Shown piece by piece: positions 1 through 9,065 of a stretch of 64,000 nucleotides of DNA. The notes beneath the pieces are model-generated. The model was not told the DNA's origin. It searched no databases and worked only from the letters and a program-made list of their open reading frames with translations. Source of the DNA: Alitabrizicola rongguiensis (GTDB lineage Bacteria > Pseudomonadota > Alphaproteobacteria > Rhodobacterales > Rhodobacteraceae); contig NZ_JAKENF010000001.1 in NCBI RefSeq assembly GCF_021491355.1, positions 434,001 through 498,000 on the forward strand, in the 5' to 3' direction. Positions within the stretch are counted from its first letter, which is position 1. Each line of letters opens with the position of its first letter. Made by a program: the position numbers and the translations under genes.

Positions 1-48
1 CTGCCGCCGCCTTCAGGCGCGCGCGATCCAGTGCTTCACGATGGGGCA

Positions 49-735
49 ATGACAGCGTTCGCCCTCCCTCCACCGGAACAACCCTCGGTCGCCATCTGCG
101 GAAGTCACCTGCGCTTTCCGGTCCGCCGCATCTTCTGTGTCGGGCGCAACTATGCCGAACACGCGCGCGAGATGGGCAACGACCCGGACAAGGAGCCGCC
201 CTTCTTCTTCACCAAACCGGCGGATGCGCTGGTCGAGTCCGGGACGACGATCCCCTACCCGCCGATGACCAGCGACCTCCATCACGAGGCAGAACTCGTG
301 GTTGCAATTGGCCTCGCCGGCCGCGAGATCCCGGTTGAACGGGCGCTGGCCCATGTCTGGGGCTACGCGGCGGGCAACGATCTGACCCGCCGCGACCTTC
401 AGGCCGAGGCGAAAGCAACCCGCCGCCCTTGGGATATGTCCAAGGGCTTCGACCACTCGGCTGTGGTCGGGGCACTGGCGCGCTCGGTGTACGGATCACC
501 GCCACAGGGGCGCATCCGCTGCCTGGTGGACGGTGTGGTGCGACAGGATGCGGAACTGGCTGACATGATCTGGCCGGTTTCCTCGATCCTCGCCTATCTG
601 TCGCGGCTGGTCGAACTGCGGCCCTGCGACCTGATCTTTACCGGAACTCCGGCGGGTGTGGGCGCGATCGCCCGGGGCCAGACCTGCAAGGTCGAGATCG
701 ACGGGCTGGATACGGCGACCGTTACGCTCGCCTGA
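49..735 (+). CDS. Fumarylacetoacetate hydrolase (FAH) family protein, acylpyruvase-like
   Basis: A 228-residue single-domain FAH-fold enzyme. Metal ligands expected for the family are visible as E80-x-E82 (HHEAELVVAIG) and D111 (GNDLTRRD). The short length and the early GRNYAEHA motif fit the FAHD1/YcgM branch, which hydrolyses acylpyruvates or decarboxylates oxaloacetate; the substrate here is unknown. ATG at 49 is preferred over an in-frame GTG at 31 because the family sequence begins soon after it. It converges on the ccoS gene and shows no sign of belonging to the respiratory cluster. Confidence 0.85.
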   Translation: MTAFALPPPEQPSVAICGSHLRFPVRRIFCVGRNYAEHAREMGNDPDKEPPFFFTKPADALVESGTTIPYPPMTSDLHHEAELVVAIGLAGREIPVERALAHVWGYAAGNDLTRRDLQAEAKATRRPWDMSKGFDHSAVVGALARSVYGSPPQGRIRCLVDGVVRQDAELADMIWPVSSILAYLSRLVELRPCDLIFTGTPAGVGAIARGQTCKVEIDGLDTATVTLA

Positions 736-769
736 CGCAAAGTCTCGGGAAGGCAACGGGCCCCTGCCG

Positions 770-928
770 TTATGGCTTCGGACGGTCGTCCCAGTCGGTC
801 GTCAGGATCCGGTTGGCATCCCCCTGCGGGTCGTCGAACTGCCGGTTCCGCATCGCCCAGATGAAGGCGACCAGACCGATGCCTCCCATGAACAACGAAA
901 CCGGGATGAGAATGCCGAGGATCGCCAT
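770..928 (-). CDS. ccoS: cbb3 oxidase assembly protein CcoS
   Basis: A 52-residue protein with one N-terminal membrane helix (about residues 4-25) followed by a short charged tail, the standard CcoS size and layout. CcoS is needed to insert the haem/copper cofactors into the cbb3 oxidase catalytic subunit. Its ATG follows the ccoI stop codon directly (ends at 929), so it is the last gene of ccoGHIS and very probably translationally coupled. Confidence 0.9.
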   Translation of the reverse strand: MAILGILIPVSLFMGGIGLVAFIWAMRNRQFDDPQGDANRILTTDWDDRPKP

Positions 929-3127
929 CTATTTCAGCCTCAATGCGTTGAGCGAAACCGTGATCGAGGACAGCGACATGGCCAGTGCCGCCGCCAGCGG
1001 CGTGGCGAGGCCGACAAGCGCGATCGGCACGGCGACGATGTTGTAGAGGAAGGAGATCGCGAAGTTCTCCTTGATCCGACGGGCCGATTGCCTCGATATC
1101 CTGAGCGCGTCACCGATCGGGGCCATGTCCTGTCCGAGCAAGACGATGTCCGAGGCGACACGTGCCGCATCAAGCGCCGATGCCGGCGAGATCGAGACGT
1201 GCGCGGCAGCAAGCGCCGCCGTGTCATTCAGCCCGTCACCGACCATCAGCACTTTCGCGCCCTCGGCCGAAAGCTCTGCCACGCGGGCGGCCTTCTCGGC
1301 AGGGAGCGCGCCGGCCGTCCAATCCGCAATGTCGAGCCGCGACGCCAGATCGGCAACGGCACCTTCGGCATCGCCCGAGATCAGCAGCACCCTTGCGCCC
1401 TGTGCCTTGAGCGAAGCGATGGCTGCTTCCGCCCCGGGCCGGATCGTATCGGAGAAGGTGATGGACTGTACCCGTCCGTCCCCGAGCAACAAATGGGTCG
1501 CCGTGACATCAAAGGGCTCTGCCCCAACCCATGCGTCCCGGCCCAGCCGCACGATGCGTCCCTGCCACTGACCCTCGACGCCATAGCCCGGAACCTCACG
1601 CAGTTCGGCAACCGCAGCCGTTGCGATGCCTTTGCTCCGGATTGCCGAGACCAGCGCCTGCGCCAGCGGATGCGAGGAAGCGCCCGCGAGCGCCGCGGCA
1701 ACGGCCAGCGCCTCGGCCGGAAGTTCAGTCAGGTTGGTGGGCTGCGGCGCGCCAAGGGTCAGCGTGCCGGTCTTGTCGAAAACCACGGTATCGACCTCGG
1801 CCATGCGTTCCAGCGCCGTGCCGTGCTTGATGAGTAAGCCCTTGCGGAACAGCTTTCCGCTGGCTGCGGTCACCACCGCAGGCACGGCAAGGCCGAGCGC
1901 ACAGGGGCAGGTGATGATCAGAACGGCCGCCGAGATGTTGATGGCAAAGCGCACATCGCCGCCGGTGATCCACATCCAGGTGCAGAAGGCCGCGAACGAA
2001 AGCAGGTGAACCGATGGCGAGTACAGTTTGGCCGCACGATCGGCGAGCGAGGTATATCGGGTCTTGGCGTTTTCGGCGACGGCGACCAGATCGGCCATCC
2101 GATGAAGCGAGGAGTCCTTGCCCGCCGCCGTGACGCGCAGCGTCAGCGGACCGGTCAGATTGACCTCGCCCGCGCAGACCTTGGTTTCGGGGCCGGCATA
2201 GACCGGCAGGCTTTCCCCGGTCAGAAGCGACCGATCAACTTCGCTCGTACCAGCGATCACCACGCCGTCGACCGGCATACGGCCGCCCGGGCGCACCAGA
2301 ACAACGTCGCCCGCTGCCAGGTCGGAAATCGACGTCACGACTTCCTGCCCGTCAAGGATGCGGATCGCACGGGGCACTTCCAGCGCGGCGAGTTCCTCGG
2401 CCGCCGACCGGGCGACCGCCCGGGTCCGGTGGTCAAGATAACGCCCTGCCAGCAGGAAGAAGGTCAGCATCACAGCCGCGTCGAAATAGGCGTGATGGCC
2501 GGAATGGATGGTCTCGTAGAGCGAGATCGAAGAGGCCAGGATGATGGCAAGCGAGATCGGCACATCCATGCCAAGCCGGCGCGCCCTGAGGCTCGCCCAG
2601 GCATTCTTGAAGAAAGGCTGGCCACAGAAGATCACGGTCGGAATGGCTATGGCTGCCGAAATCCAGTGGAACATGTCCCGGGTGGCATCGGCCGCGCCGG
2701 ACCAGACCGCGACCGAAAGAAGCATCACGTTCATCATCGAGAAGAACGCCACGCCCAGCCGCATCAGGAGTTCGCGGCCCTGCCGGTCTGTCTCGGTCGC
2801 GGAAAGCAGGCCCGGATCAAGCTCGTGAGCCTCGTAGCCCAGACCCGCCAGTACTCCGATCAGCTGATCCGGTGTGACATCCGGATCGGCAGCCACGCTG
2901 ACGCGCTTCATCGTCAGGTTCATGCGCGCGGACTTCACGCCGGGGACCTTCGAAAGGCCGCCCTCGACGGTCGAGATGCAGGCTGCGCAATGCGATGTCG
3001 GAAGCGAAAGCATGATCCGAGCATCGGAATGGACCCCAGCTGCGACCCGGCTGGCAAGTTCCGGTGCTGCGACGCAAGCACCGCAGGCAGCCGGGGAAGC
3101 CGTATCGATGCGCGGAAGGGCTGTCAT
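929..3127 (-). CDS. ccoI: Copper-transporting P1B-type ATPase CcoI (FixI)
   Basis: A 732-residue P-type ATPase. An N-terminal heavy-metal domain has CAAC at residues 47-50, and an extra CGAC occurs at 15-18. TGES lies at 303-306, the transmembrane metal motif CPC at 407-409, the phosphorylation motif DKTGT at 451-455 and GDGLND near the C-terminus. In the ccoGHIS context this is the CcoI type, which exports copper to the periplasmic side for maturation of the cbb3 binuclear centre rather than for copper resistance. Its ATG overlaps the ccoH stop. Confidence 0.95.
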   Translation of the reverse strand: MTALPRIDTASPAACGACVAAPELASRVAAGVHSDARIMLSLPTSHCAACISTVEGGLSKVPGVKSARMNLTMKRVSVAADPDVTPDQLIGVLAGLGYEAHELDPGLLSATETDRQGRELLMRLGVAFFSMMNVMLLSVAVWSGAADATRDMFHWISAAIAIPTVIFCGQPFFKNAWASLRARRLGMDVPISLAIILASSISLYETIHSGHHAYFDAAVMLTFFLLAGRYLDHRTRAVARSAAEELAALEVPRAIRILDGQEVVTSISDLAAGDVVLVRPGGRMPVDGVVIAGTSEVDRSLLTGESLPVYAGPETKVCAGEVNLTGPLTLRVTAAGKDSSLHRMADLVAVAENAKTRYTSLADRAAKLYSPSVHLLSFAAFCTWMWITGGDVRFAINISAAVLIITCPCALGLAVPAVVTAASGKLFRKGLLIKHGTALERMAEVDTVVFDKTGTLTLGAPQPTNLTELPAEALAVAAALAGASSHPLAQALVSAIRSKGIATAAVAELREVPGYGVEGQWQGRIVRLGRDAWVGAEPFDVTATHLLLGDGRVQSITFSDTIRPGAEAAIASLKAQGARVLLISGDAEGAVADLASRLDIADWTAGALPAEKAARVAELSAEGAKVLMVGDGLNDTAALAAAHVSISPASALDAARVASDIVLLGQDMAPIGDALRISRQSARRIKENFAISFLYNIVAVPIALVGLATPLAAALAMSLSSITVSLNALRLK

Positions 3128-3600
3128 GCCGGGACCTTGACGTAGAGATCGATGCGCTGGCGGAACATCGTCCCGTCAGCGGCCCTCGCTTCGACATGCA
3201 GCATCCATTTACCCGGCGCCAGCTTCACCGGCGCGACGAAAGTCCCCTGCTCGCGCCGCATGGACGGCCTCTGGTCGTCCTTCGCCTCGGTCGGTCTGCC
3301 AACAAGAACCGCGATATCAGTGATGCGAGCAGGCAGGCCATCCCGATCGGTGAAGGTCAGGCGCAGTTGCTCGCGATCAGCGTCGTATTCGGGCTTCAGC
3401 GTCCAGCCAAGGGCCGCCTGCGCAGCGCGTTCCTTGTCCCAGTTCTGGCTTGCGACATAGGAGTTCTCGACCTCAAGCCCCGGAAAGGTCGAAACGGCAC
3501 TGTAAGCCAGCCAGAAGTTCACGCCGATGATGACCCCGAAGAAGGCGATGGCGATGGCCAGGACCTTCCGCCCGGTGATCGTGCCCGCAGGTTCGGCCAT
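3124..3600 (-). CDS. ccoH: cbb3 oxidase assembly protein CcoH (FixH)
   Basis: A 158-residue FixH-family protein: one N-terminal membrane helix (IAIAFFGVIIGVNFWLAY) and a periplasmic beta-rich domain. CcoH helps stabilise and mature the cbb3 oxidase and works with CcoI. The ATG at 3600 is chosen because it follows the ccoG stop by one base; the longer in-frame extension would run back into ccoG. The 3' end overlaps ccoI by 4 bases, which suggests coupled translation. Confidence 0.92.
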   Translation of the reverse strand: MAEPAGTITGRKVLAIAIAFFGVIIGVNFWLAYSAVSTFPGLEVENSYVASQNWDKERAAQAALGWTLKPEYDADREQLRLTFTDRDGLPARITDIAVLVGRPTEAKDDQRPSMRREQGTFVAPVKLAPGKWMLHVEARAADGTMFRQRIDLYVKVPA

Positions 3601-3601
3601 G

Positions 3602-5032
3602 TCAGTGCGCATTCCCGTTGAAGATCGTGTCATGATACACCTTCTTGCCAGACTCGACATCCTCGACCCAAAGCCGGATGTCGGTTCGTTTTTCGGTCGC
3701 AGCCTCGCTGCTGGGTGCCGCGATGACGTAAACCCTCTGGGTCTTCGTCTCGTTTGCCGGGACCGTCACCTGGTCATTCGGGCTGCCTTCAAGCGAAAGC
3801 ATGAAGGGATCATCGGATTCGAGCCGCACCGAAAAGGTCCGCGCCTCGCCTTCCTTGTTGCGCAGCCGGACTTCGTAGGTGTTGCGGATCGCGCCGTCGG
3901 ACATGATGACGAACAGCGGGTTTCGGATCGGCGACACATTGATGTCGATGGGCGAGCGCATGAACAACGCGACCAGCAGGCCAACGCCAACCGCCGACCA
4001 AAGCGTCGTGTATAGGATCGTCCGCGGGCGGAAGACGTGACGCCAGACAGACTTCTCTGGGACGCCAGCCCGCTCGGCCTTCTCGTCGGTGAGCGCCAGA
4101 TAGCCGATCAGGCCGCGCGGCTTGCCGATCTTGTCCATCACGTCGTTGCAGGCGTCGATGCACAGCGCGCAGGTGATGCAGGCGAGCTGCTGACCATTGC
4201 GGATGTCGATGCCCATCGGGCAGACGTTCACGCAGGCCATGCAGTCGATGCAGTCGCCCTGCGAGGGATCGTGCTGCCCAGCCTTGAGTTTGCCGCGCGG
4301 TTCGCCGCGCCATTCACGATAGGCAACCGTGATGGTCTCTTCGTCCATCATGGCGGCCTGGATGCGCGGCCAAGGGCAGGCATAGATGCAGATCTGCTCG
4401 CGCGCGAAGCCACCGAAGAAGAAAGTGGTCAGCGTCAGGACAAGCATCGTCGAGTAGGCGACGGGGTGGGCCTGACCGGTCACAAGGTCGCGCAGGAGTG
4501 TGGGGGCATCGGCGAAATAGAAGACCCACGCCCCCCCCGTCGCCAGACCGATCAGCAGCCACACTGTCCATTTCAAGAGACGCTTCCGGGCCTTCTCGAG
4601 ATCCCATTTCTGCCGGAAAAGGCGCAAGCGCGCGTTTCGGTCGCCTTCGATCCAGCGCTCAACGAGGATGTACAAATCTGTCCAGACAGTTTGCGGGCAG
4701 GCATAGCCGCACCACACCCGACCGAAGGCGGATGTGAACAGGAAAAGCCCAAGACCCGCCATGATGAGCAGGCCCGCCACGAAATAGAATTCGTGCGGCC
4801 ATATCTCGATCATGAAGAAGAAGAAGCGCCGGTTCGCAAGATCGAGCAGTACCGCCTGATCCGGCAAATTTGGCCCCCTGTCCCATCGGATCCACGGAGT
4901 AATGTAATAGATGCCGAGCGTGATCCCCAGGATCCACCACTTCAGCGTCCGGAACTGCCCCTTTACGCGCCGCGGGAAGACCGGCTCGCGGGCGGCGTAA
5001 AGGGCATCGGTTGGGCTGTCTTGATGGCTCAC
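3602..5032 (-). CDS. ccoG: Membrane ferredoxin-like protein CcoG (FixG/RdxB)
   Basis: A 476-residue polyferredoxin with several membrane helices in the first 220 residues (including WCGYACP and IYACPWPR), then two [4Fe-4S] cysteine sets at C261/C264/C267/C271 and C285/C288/C291/C295. The C-terminal third is an Ig-like periplasmic domain. Family members reduce copper for cbb3 oxidase assembly. It is the first gene of ccoGHIS and has an FNR-type box about 67 bases upstream. Confidence 0.94.
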   Translation of the reverse strand: MSHQDSPTDALYAAREPVFPRRVKGQFRTLKWWILGITLGIYYITPWIRWDRGPNLPDQAVLLDLANRRFFFFMIEIWPHEFYFVAGLLIMAGLGLFLFTSAFGRVWCGYACPQTVWTDLYILVERWIEGDRNARLRLFRQKWDLEKARKRLLKWTVWLLIGLATGGAWVFYFADAPTLLRDLVTGQAHPVAYSTMLVLTLTTFFFGGFAREQICIYACPWPRIQAAMMDEETITVAYREWRGEPRGKLKAGQHDPSQGDCIDCMACVNVCPMGIDIRNGQQLACITCALCIDACNDVMDKIGKPRGLIGYLALTDEKAERAGVPEKSVWRHVFRPRTILYTTLWSAVGVGLLVALFMRSPIDINVSPIRNPLFVIMSDGAIRNTYEVRLRNKEGEARTFSVRLESDDPFMLSLEGSPNDQVTVPANETKTQRVYVIAAPSSEAATEKRTDIRLWVEDVESGKKVYHDTIFNGNAH

Positions 5033-5092
5033 GGACGGACTCCTGCGCGGGCGGGATCGTTCGGGGTATCAGCGCTTTCGGACAAGGCTGCC

Positions 5093-5106
5093 TTGACCTG
5101 CATCAA
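5093..5106 (-). promoter_or_regulatory. FNR-type box upstream of ccoG
   Basis: TTGAC-CTGC-ATCAA on the plus strand reads TTGAT-N4-GTCAA in the ccoG direction, a near-perfect FNR/FnrL half-site pair. Its centre is 67.5 bases before the ccoG ATG. An activator position of -41.5 would put the transcript start about 26 bases before ccoG. The gap 5033-5399 holds this box and the ccoP terminator and no gene. Confidence 0.8.
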
Positions 5107-5280
5107 AATGAAAGATTGGAGATGCATGTTGATCCTGCGTCATCTCAAACCCGGTCTCCAGAGGACTCGGGGGCAGGTCTCGACCTGCACGAAGTGATTT
5201 AGCCTCACAGGGCGACCGCCGCCCGATGTCGGATGGTCGCACCCCCGCCCTGGCGACCGGATTTCGACCCAGCCTACGGG

Positions 5281-5315
5281 AAAGAAAAGGCCCGGGCGGT
5301 TTGATCGCCCGGGCC
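5281..5315 (-). terminator. Rho-independent terminator after ccoP
   Basis: A perfect 10-bp stem GGCCCGGGCG / CGCCCGGGCC (5289-5298 and 5306-5315) with a 7-base loop. Read on the minus strand it is followed by TTTTCTTT. It closes ccoNOQP and separates it from ccoGHIS. Confidence 0.88.
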
Positions 5316-5399
5316 TCCTAGAGAAAGCACCGACATCCCGGAAACGCGCGAACAGGATAGGATGCCGGTGCCCTGCCCCGGGGTAAGCCGGGGAAGTGC

Positions 5400-6281
5400 C
5401 TATTCGCCGCCGCCCAGACCGTGGACATAGACCGCAACGGCACGGATATCCGACTCGGACATGCCCCTCAGCGACCACGACGGCATGACGCCGAAGCGCG
5501 CGTTGACGACCGTATTGGTCAGCGTCGCCTGGTCGCCACCGTACAGCCAGATCGCGTCGGTCAGATTCGGCGCACCCTGCGCCCGGTCACCCTTGCCATC
5601 CTCGCCATGGCAGGCCGCGCAGTTCTCGACAAAGACCTGTTTGCCTTCTTCCACGAGGCCGGGATCCGTGGCCGCATTCGTCAGAGACATCACATACTGC
5701 ACCACCGCACCGATCTGTTCGGGCGTCAGCAGCCCGTCCTTGCCGAAGGCCGGCATCTGCGAATAGCGCGCATCGGCATCGTCGGCGTTACGAATGCCGT
5801 GGGTGACCGTGTACACGATGTCATCCAGCGTTCCGCCCCAGAGCCAGTCGTTGTCGAGCAGGTTGGGGAAACCCCCGGCCTGCACGCCACCAGCACCCGA
5901 ACCATGACACTGGGCGCAGTTGGTGCGGAACACGGCCGCGCCCGCATCCTTCGCGAACTGGAGCAGTTCCGGGTCGTTCTGGACCTGGTCCAGCGGCGTC
6001 GCCATCAGCTTTTCGCGCATCGGCTGCTGCTGTTCGTTGAACCGCTGCATGTCCGCCTCGAGTGCGGCTCGCGAAGAATACCCCCAGATGCCAGCGGTGG
6101 CCCGCGTCATCATCGGCCATGCCGGGTAGAGGATCGTGTAGCCGATCGCGAAGACGATCGTGATGTAGAAGATGTACAACCACCATTTCGGCAGGGGATT
6201 GTTGAGTTCCTCGATCCCGTCCCACGAGTGGCCGGTGGTTTCGACTTCACCCGGTTTGCGGTTTGTCTGCTTGGCGCTCAT
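5400..6281 (-). CDS. ccoP: cbb3-type cytochrome c oxidase subunit III, dihaem CcoP
   Basis: A 293-residue protein with a membrane helix near residues 34-55 and two c-type haem sites, C122-AQ-C125-H126 and C221-AA-C224-H225. It takes electrons from periplasmic cytochromes or the bc1 complex and passes them to CcoO. It ends the ccoNOQP operon, overlaps ccoQ by 4 bases and is followed by a strong terminator. Confidence 0.96.
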   Translation of the reverse strand: MSAKQTNRKPGEVETTGHSWDGIEELNNPLPKWWLYIFYITIVFAIGYTILYPAWPMMTRATAGIWGYSSRAALEADMQRFNEQQQPMREKLMATPLDQVQNDPELLQFAKDAGAAVFRTNCAQCHGSGAGGVQAGGFPNLLDNDWLWGGTLDDIVYTVTHGIRNADDADARYSQMPAFGKDGLLTPEQIGAVVQYVMSLTNAATDPGLVEEGKQVFVENCAACHGEDGKGDRAQGAPNLTDAIWLYGGDQATLTNTVVNARFGVMPSWSLRGMSESDIRAVAVYVHGLGGGE

Positions 6282-6517
6282 TTCACTGATTCCTTCGCCG
6301 TGCCGCGGCCCGCGCGGTGTTCGATCCGCCCTGTTCCGGCCGCATGGGCGGCCGGGATGGGTCTGTCTTCATGCCTGAAGATGCTGCTTGCTGCGTCCTG
6401 CTGCTGAACCCGGGCGCCCGGACGAAAGATCCAGACGATCACCCCGAGGAAGAACAGGACCATGAACAGGAGCATCCAGCTGTCGGCGAAATGCCTGAGT
6501 GTGCTGTAGGTCTCCAT
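6278..6517 (-). CDS. ccoQ: cbb3 oxidase small subunit CcoQ
   Basis: A 79-residue protein with one membrane helix (SWMLLFMVLFFLGVIVWIF) and a charged C-terminal tail, matching CcoQ. It stabilises the oxidase complex and in Rhodobacter is linked to redox signalling. ATG 6517 (METYSTLRHF) is preferred to the longer in-frame start. The gene lies between ccoO and ccoP, overlapping ccoP by 4 bases. Confidence 0.9.
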   Translation of the reverse strand: METYSTLRHFADSWMLLFMVLFFLGVIVWIFRPGARVQQQDAASSIFRHEDRPIPAAHAAGTGRIEHRAGRGTAKESVK

Positions 6518-6525
6518 CTGCAGCC

Positions 6526-7251
6526 TCACCGGGTCGGGTCAGGCGTGTAGGTCGAGAAGTCGACCATCGTGCCGAGCACTTGCAGATAGGCCACCAGCGC
6601 ATCCATCTCGCTTACCCCCGGCTGGCCGTCGAAGTTGGCCACGACCGCCTTCGGATAGCGGGCCATAAGGTCGGTGGTATCGGCATCTGGATCCGCCTGC
6701 GCCTTGAAGTCTGCTTGCGCGTTTGCCAGCATCTCCTCGGAGTAAGGCACGCCGACCAAGCTGTTCGCCTTCATCGAGTCGAGGATGTATTTGCCATCCA
6801 GCGGCCGGTCGAGAAGGAAGCCGTATTTCGGCATCACCGATTCCGGCACCACAGCCTCGGGGTTGGTCAGGTGCTCGACATGCCAGAGGTTCGAGTACTT
6901 GCCACCCACGCGGGCCAGATCCGGCCCCGTGCGTTTGGACCCCCACTGGAACGGGTGGTCATACTGCGACTCCGCCGCCAGCGAGTAGTGGCCATAGCGT
7001 TCGACCTCGTCGCGCATCGGGCGGATCATCTGGCTGTGGCAGACGTAGCAGCCCTCGCGGATGTAGATCTCACGCCCGGCGAGTTCGAGCGGCGAGTAGG
7101 GCCGCACGCCCTCGACGTTTTCGATCGTGTTCTGCAGGTAGAAGAGCGGCACGATCTGCACCAGGCCGCCGATGGTGACCACGAGGAAGCTCAGCACCAG
7201 AAGGAGCGTTGCATGTGTCTCGATGGCCTTGTGTTTGTCCAGGAATGCCAT
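6526..7251 (-). CDS. ccoO: cbb3-type cytochrome c oxidase subunit II, monohaem CcoO
   Basis: A 241-residue protein with an N-terminal membrane anchor (about residues 14-37) and one haem c site, C68-YV-C71-H72, followed by the conserved SQMIRP. It carries electrons from CcoP to CcoN. ATG 7251 (MAFLDKHK) is chosen because GGAGGGAACG precedes it at good spacing and because the Rhodobacter protein begins this way. It starts 14 bases after the ccoN stop. Confidence 0.96.
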   Translation of the reverse strand: MAFLDKHKAIETHATLLLVLSFLVVTIGGLVQIVPLFYLQNTIENVEGVRPYSPLELAGREIYIREGCYVCHSQMIRPMRDEVERYGHYSLAAESQYDHPFQWGSKRTGPDLARVGGKYSNLWHVEHLTNPEAVVPESVMPKYGFLLDRPLDGKYILDSMKANSLVGVPYSEEMLANAQADFKAQADPDADTTDLMARYPKAVVANFDGQPGVSEMDALVAYLQVLGTMVDFSTYTPDPTR

Positions 7252-7265
7252 GGTCGTTCCCTCCT

Positions 7266-8867
7266 TCACTCAGCAGGAACGGCCGCCGGCGCCACCGATT
7301 TCTCGGAGACAGACGTCACGGTCTTCCACAGGTTATAGCACATGATGAGCGCGCCGAGCAGGAACAGCGTCCCGCCAAGGGCCCGCACCACATACATCGG
7401 GTGCATCGCGGCGACGGTGTCGGCGAAGGCGTTCACGAGGAAACCGTTGGCGTCGACTTCGCGCCACATCAGGCCCTGCATGATGCCGGCGACCCACATC
7501 GACGAGGCGTAGAGCACGATCCCGATGGTCGCGAGCCAGAAGTGCCAGCTGACGAGGCTCAGGCTGTAGAGCCGTTCACGGTTCCAAAGGCGCGGCGTCA
7601 GGAAGTAGAGCGCGCCGAAGGTGATCATGCCGTTCCAGCCAAGAGCACCCGAATGCACGTGGCCAATGGTCCAGTCGGTGTAGTGCGACAGCGAGTTCAC
7701 CGACTTGATCGACATCATCGGGCCTTCGAAGGTCGACATGCCGTAGAAGCCGACGGAGACCACCATCATCCGGATGACCGGGTCGGTGCGCAGCTTGTCC
7801 CAGGCGCCGGACAGCGTCATCAGGCCGTTGATCATGCCGCCCCACGAGGGCATCCACAGCATCACCGAGAACACCATGCCAAGGGTCTGCGCCCAGTCAG
7901 GCAGCGCGGTGTAGTGCAGGTGGTGCGGACCAGCCCAGATGTAGAGGAAGATCAGCGCCCAGAAGTGGATGATCGACAGCTTGTAGCTGTAGACGGGGCG
8001 TTCGGCCTGCTTCGGCACAAAGTAGTACATCATGCCAAGGAAGCCTGCGGTCAGGAAGAAGCCCACCGCGTTGTGGCCATACCACCACTGCGTCATTGCA
8101 TCCTGCACGCCCGAGAAGAGCGAGACAGACTTGGACGAGAAGATCGACACCGGGATGGCCATGTTGTTGACGACATGGAGCATCGCGACCGTGATGATCA
8201 TCGACAGCAGGAACCAGTTCGCCACGTAGATGTGGGGTTCCTTGCGCGTCATCAGCGTGCCCATGAACACCGCCAGGAAGGCAACCCAGACCACCACGAT
8301 CCAGAGGTCGATGTACCAGACGGTTTCGGCATATTCCTTGCCCTGCGTCCCCCCGAGGACATAGGACGTCGCCGCCAGCACGATCATCAACTGCCAGCCC
8401 CAGAACACGAACCAGCCGAGGTTCCCGCCCCAGAGCCGCGTTGCGCAGGTGCGTTGGACGATGTAGAACGCGCTCATGATCAGCGCGTTGCCGCCAAAGG
8501 CAAAGATCACCGCCGAGGTGTGCAGCGGACGCAGCCGGCCGAAGTTCAGGATACCTTCAGCCCAGACGAAGTTCAGCTGCGGGAAGGCAAGCTGGAAGGC
8601 GATAACCACGCCGACCAGGAAACCGACAACACCCCAGAAGGCGGTGGCGATCACCCCGGCACGGACAACGCCGTCGTTATAATTGGCCGAAACGTCAACG
8701 AGGCGTACCTCGTCGGTCCGGCGCAGCACCCATATGAACGTTATCATCGCGGCGATCATCACCACGAGCATGTTCACAAGATAGGGCAGGTCATGGGCGT
8801 AGTTGGCGGCCACTGCGGCCAAGATGGCCACGAGCCCCAACACGACCAGTTTTACATAGTCCCACAT
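7266..8867 (-). CDS. ccoN: cbb3-type cytochrome c oxidase catalytic subunit CcoN
   Basis: A 533-residue haem-copper oxidase subunit I with twelve or more membrane helices. Conserved blocks include [16 protein letters not shown] (the Cu_B histidine region), AGPHHLHY and a late H-rich segment [13 protein letters not shown] that supplies haem ligands. It reduces O2 to water with high affinity. ATG 8867 (MWDYVKLV) matches the family N-terminus and has GAAGGGA upstream. First gene of ccoNOQP; two FNR-type boxes lie in its upstream region. Confidence 0.97.
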   Translation of the reverse strand: MWDYVKLVVLGLVAILAAVAANYAHDLPYLVNMLVVMIAAMITFIWVLRRTDEVRLVDVSANYNDGVVRAGVIATAFWGVVGFLVGVVIAFQLAFPQLNFVWAEGILNFGRLRPLHTSAVIFAFGGNALIMSAFYIVQRTCATRLWGGNLGWFVFWGWQLMIVLAATSYVLGGTQGKEYAETVWYIDLWIVVVWVAFLAVFMGTLMTRKEPHIYVANWFLLSMIITVAMLHVVNNMAIPVSIFSSKSVSLFSGVQDAMTQWWYGHNAVGFFLTAGFLGMMYYFVPKQAERPVYSYKLSIIHFWALIFLYIWAGPHHLHYTALPDWAQTLGMVFSVMLWMPSWGGMINGLMTLSGAWDKLRTDPVIRMMVVSVGFYGMSTFEGPMMSIKSVNSLSHYTDWTIGHVHSGALGWNGMITFGALYFLTPRLWNRERLYSLSLVSWHFWLATIGIVLYASSMWVAGIMQGLMWREVDANGFLVNAFADTVAAMHPMYVVRALGGTLFLLGALIMCYNLWKTVTSVSEKSVAPAAVPAE

Positions 8868-8961
8868 GTTGCGTCCCTTCGTCATTGCCCAGTCCGATTC
8901 GGGCGTCGGCAGGCGGCTTTTTCGACACTGCGGCTTTTGGGGGCCTCGTGTTGACCCCGCA

Positions 8962-8975
8962 TTGATCCATATCAA
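8962..8975 (-). promoter_or_regulatory. FNR-type box in the ccoN-usp divergent region, ccoN-proximal
   Basis: TTGAT-CCAT-ATCAA is a perfect FNR/FnrL consensus. The centre is 101.5 bases before the ccoN ATG and 97.5 before usp. Being nearer ccoN, it is the likely activator site for the oxidase operon. Confidence 0.85.
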
Positions 8976-8992
8976 GAGTTCGTGTCTTGGCG

Positions 8993-9006
8993 TTGATCAA
9001 TGTCAA
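8993..9006 (+). promoter_or_regulatory. FNR-type box in the ccoN-usp divergent region, usp-proximal
   Basis: TTGAT-CAAT-GTCAA differs from the consensus dyad at one base. Its centre is 66.5 bases before the usp ATG, almost the same distance as the ccoG box from ccoG. It lies 31 bases from the other box, three helical turns. Confidence 0.82.
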
Positions 9007-9065
9007 GGAAGACACTCGGAGTTGCGCTACTGTGGCGCAGTCCAGAATGAGAACGGAGCACCAAT

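Noticed and set aside
656-1837. 393-codon open frame on the plus strand, antisense to ccoI
   Set aside because: High-GC shadow of ccoI; arginine-rich low-quality protein and no ribosome site.
7209-8954. 581-codon open frame on the plus strand across ccoN
   Set aside because: Mirror of a clear CcoN gene; His/Asp/Arg-rich, no family resemblance.
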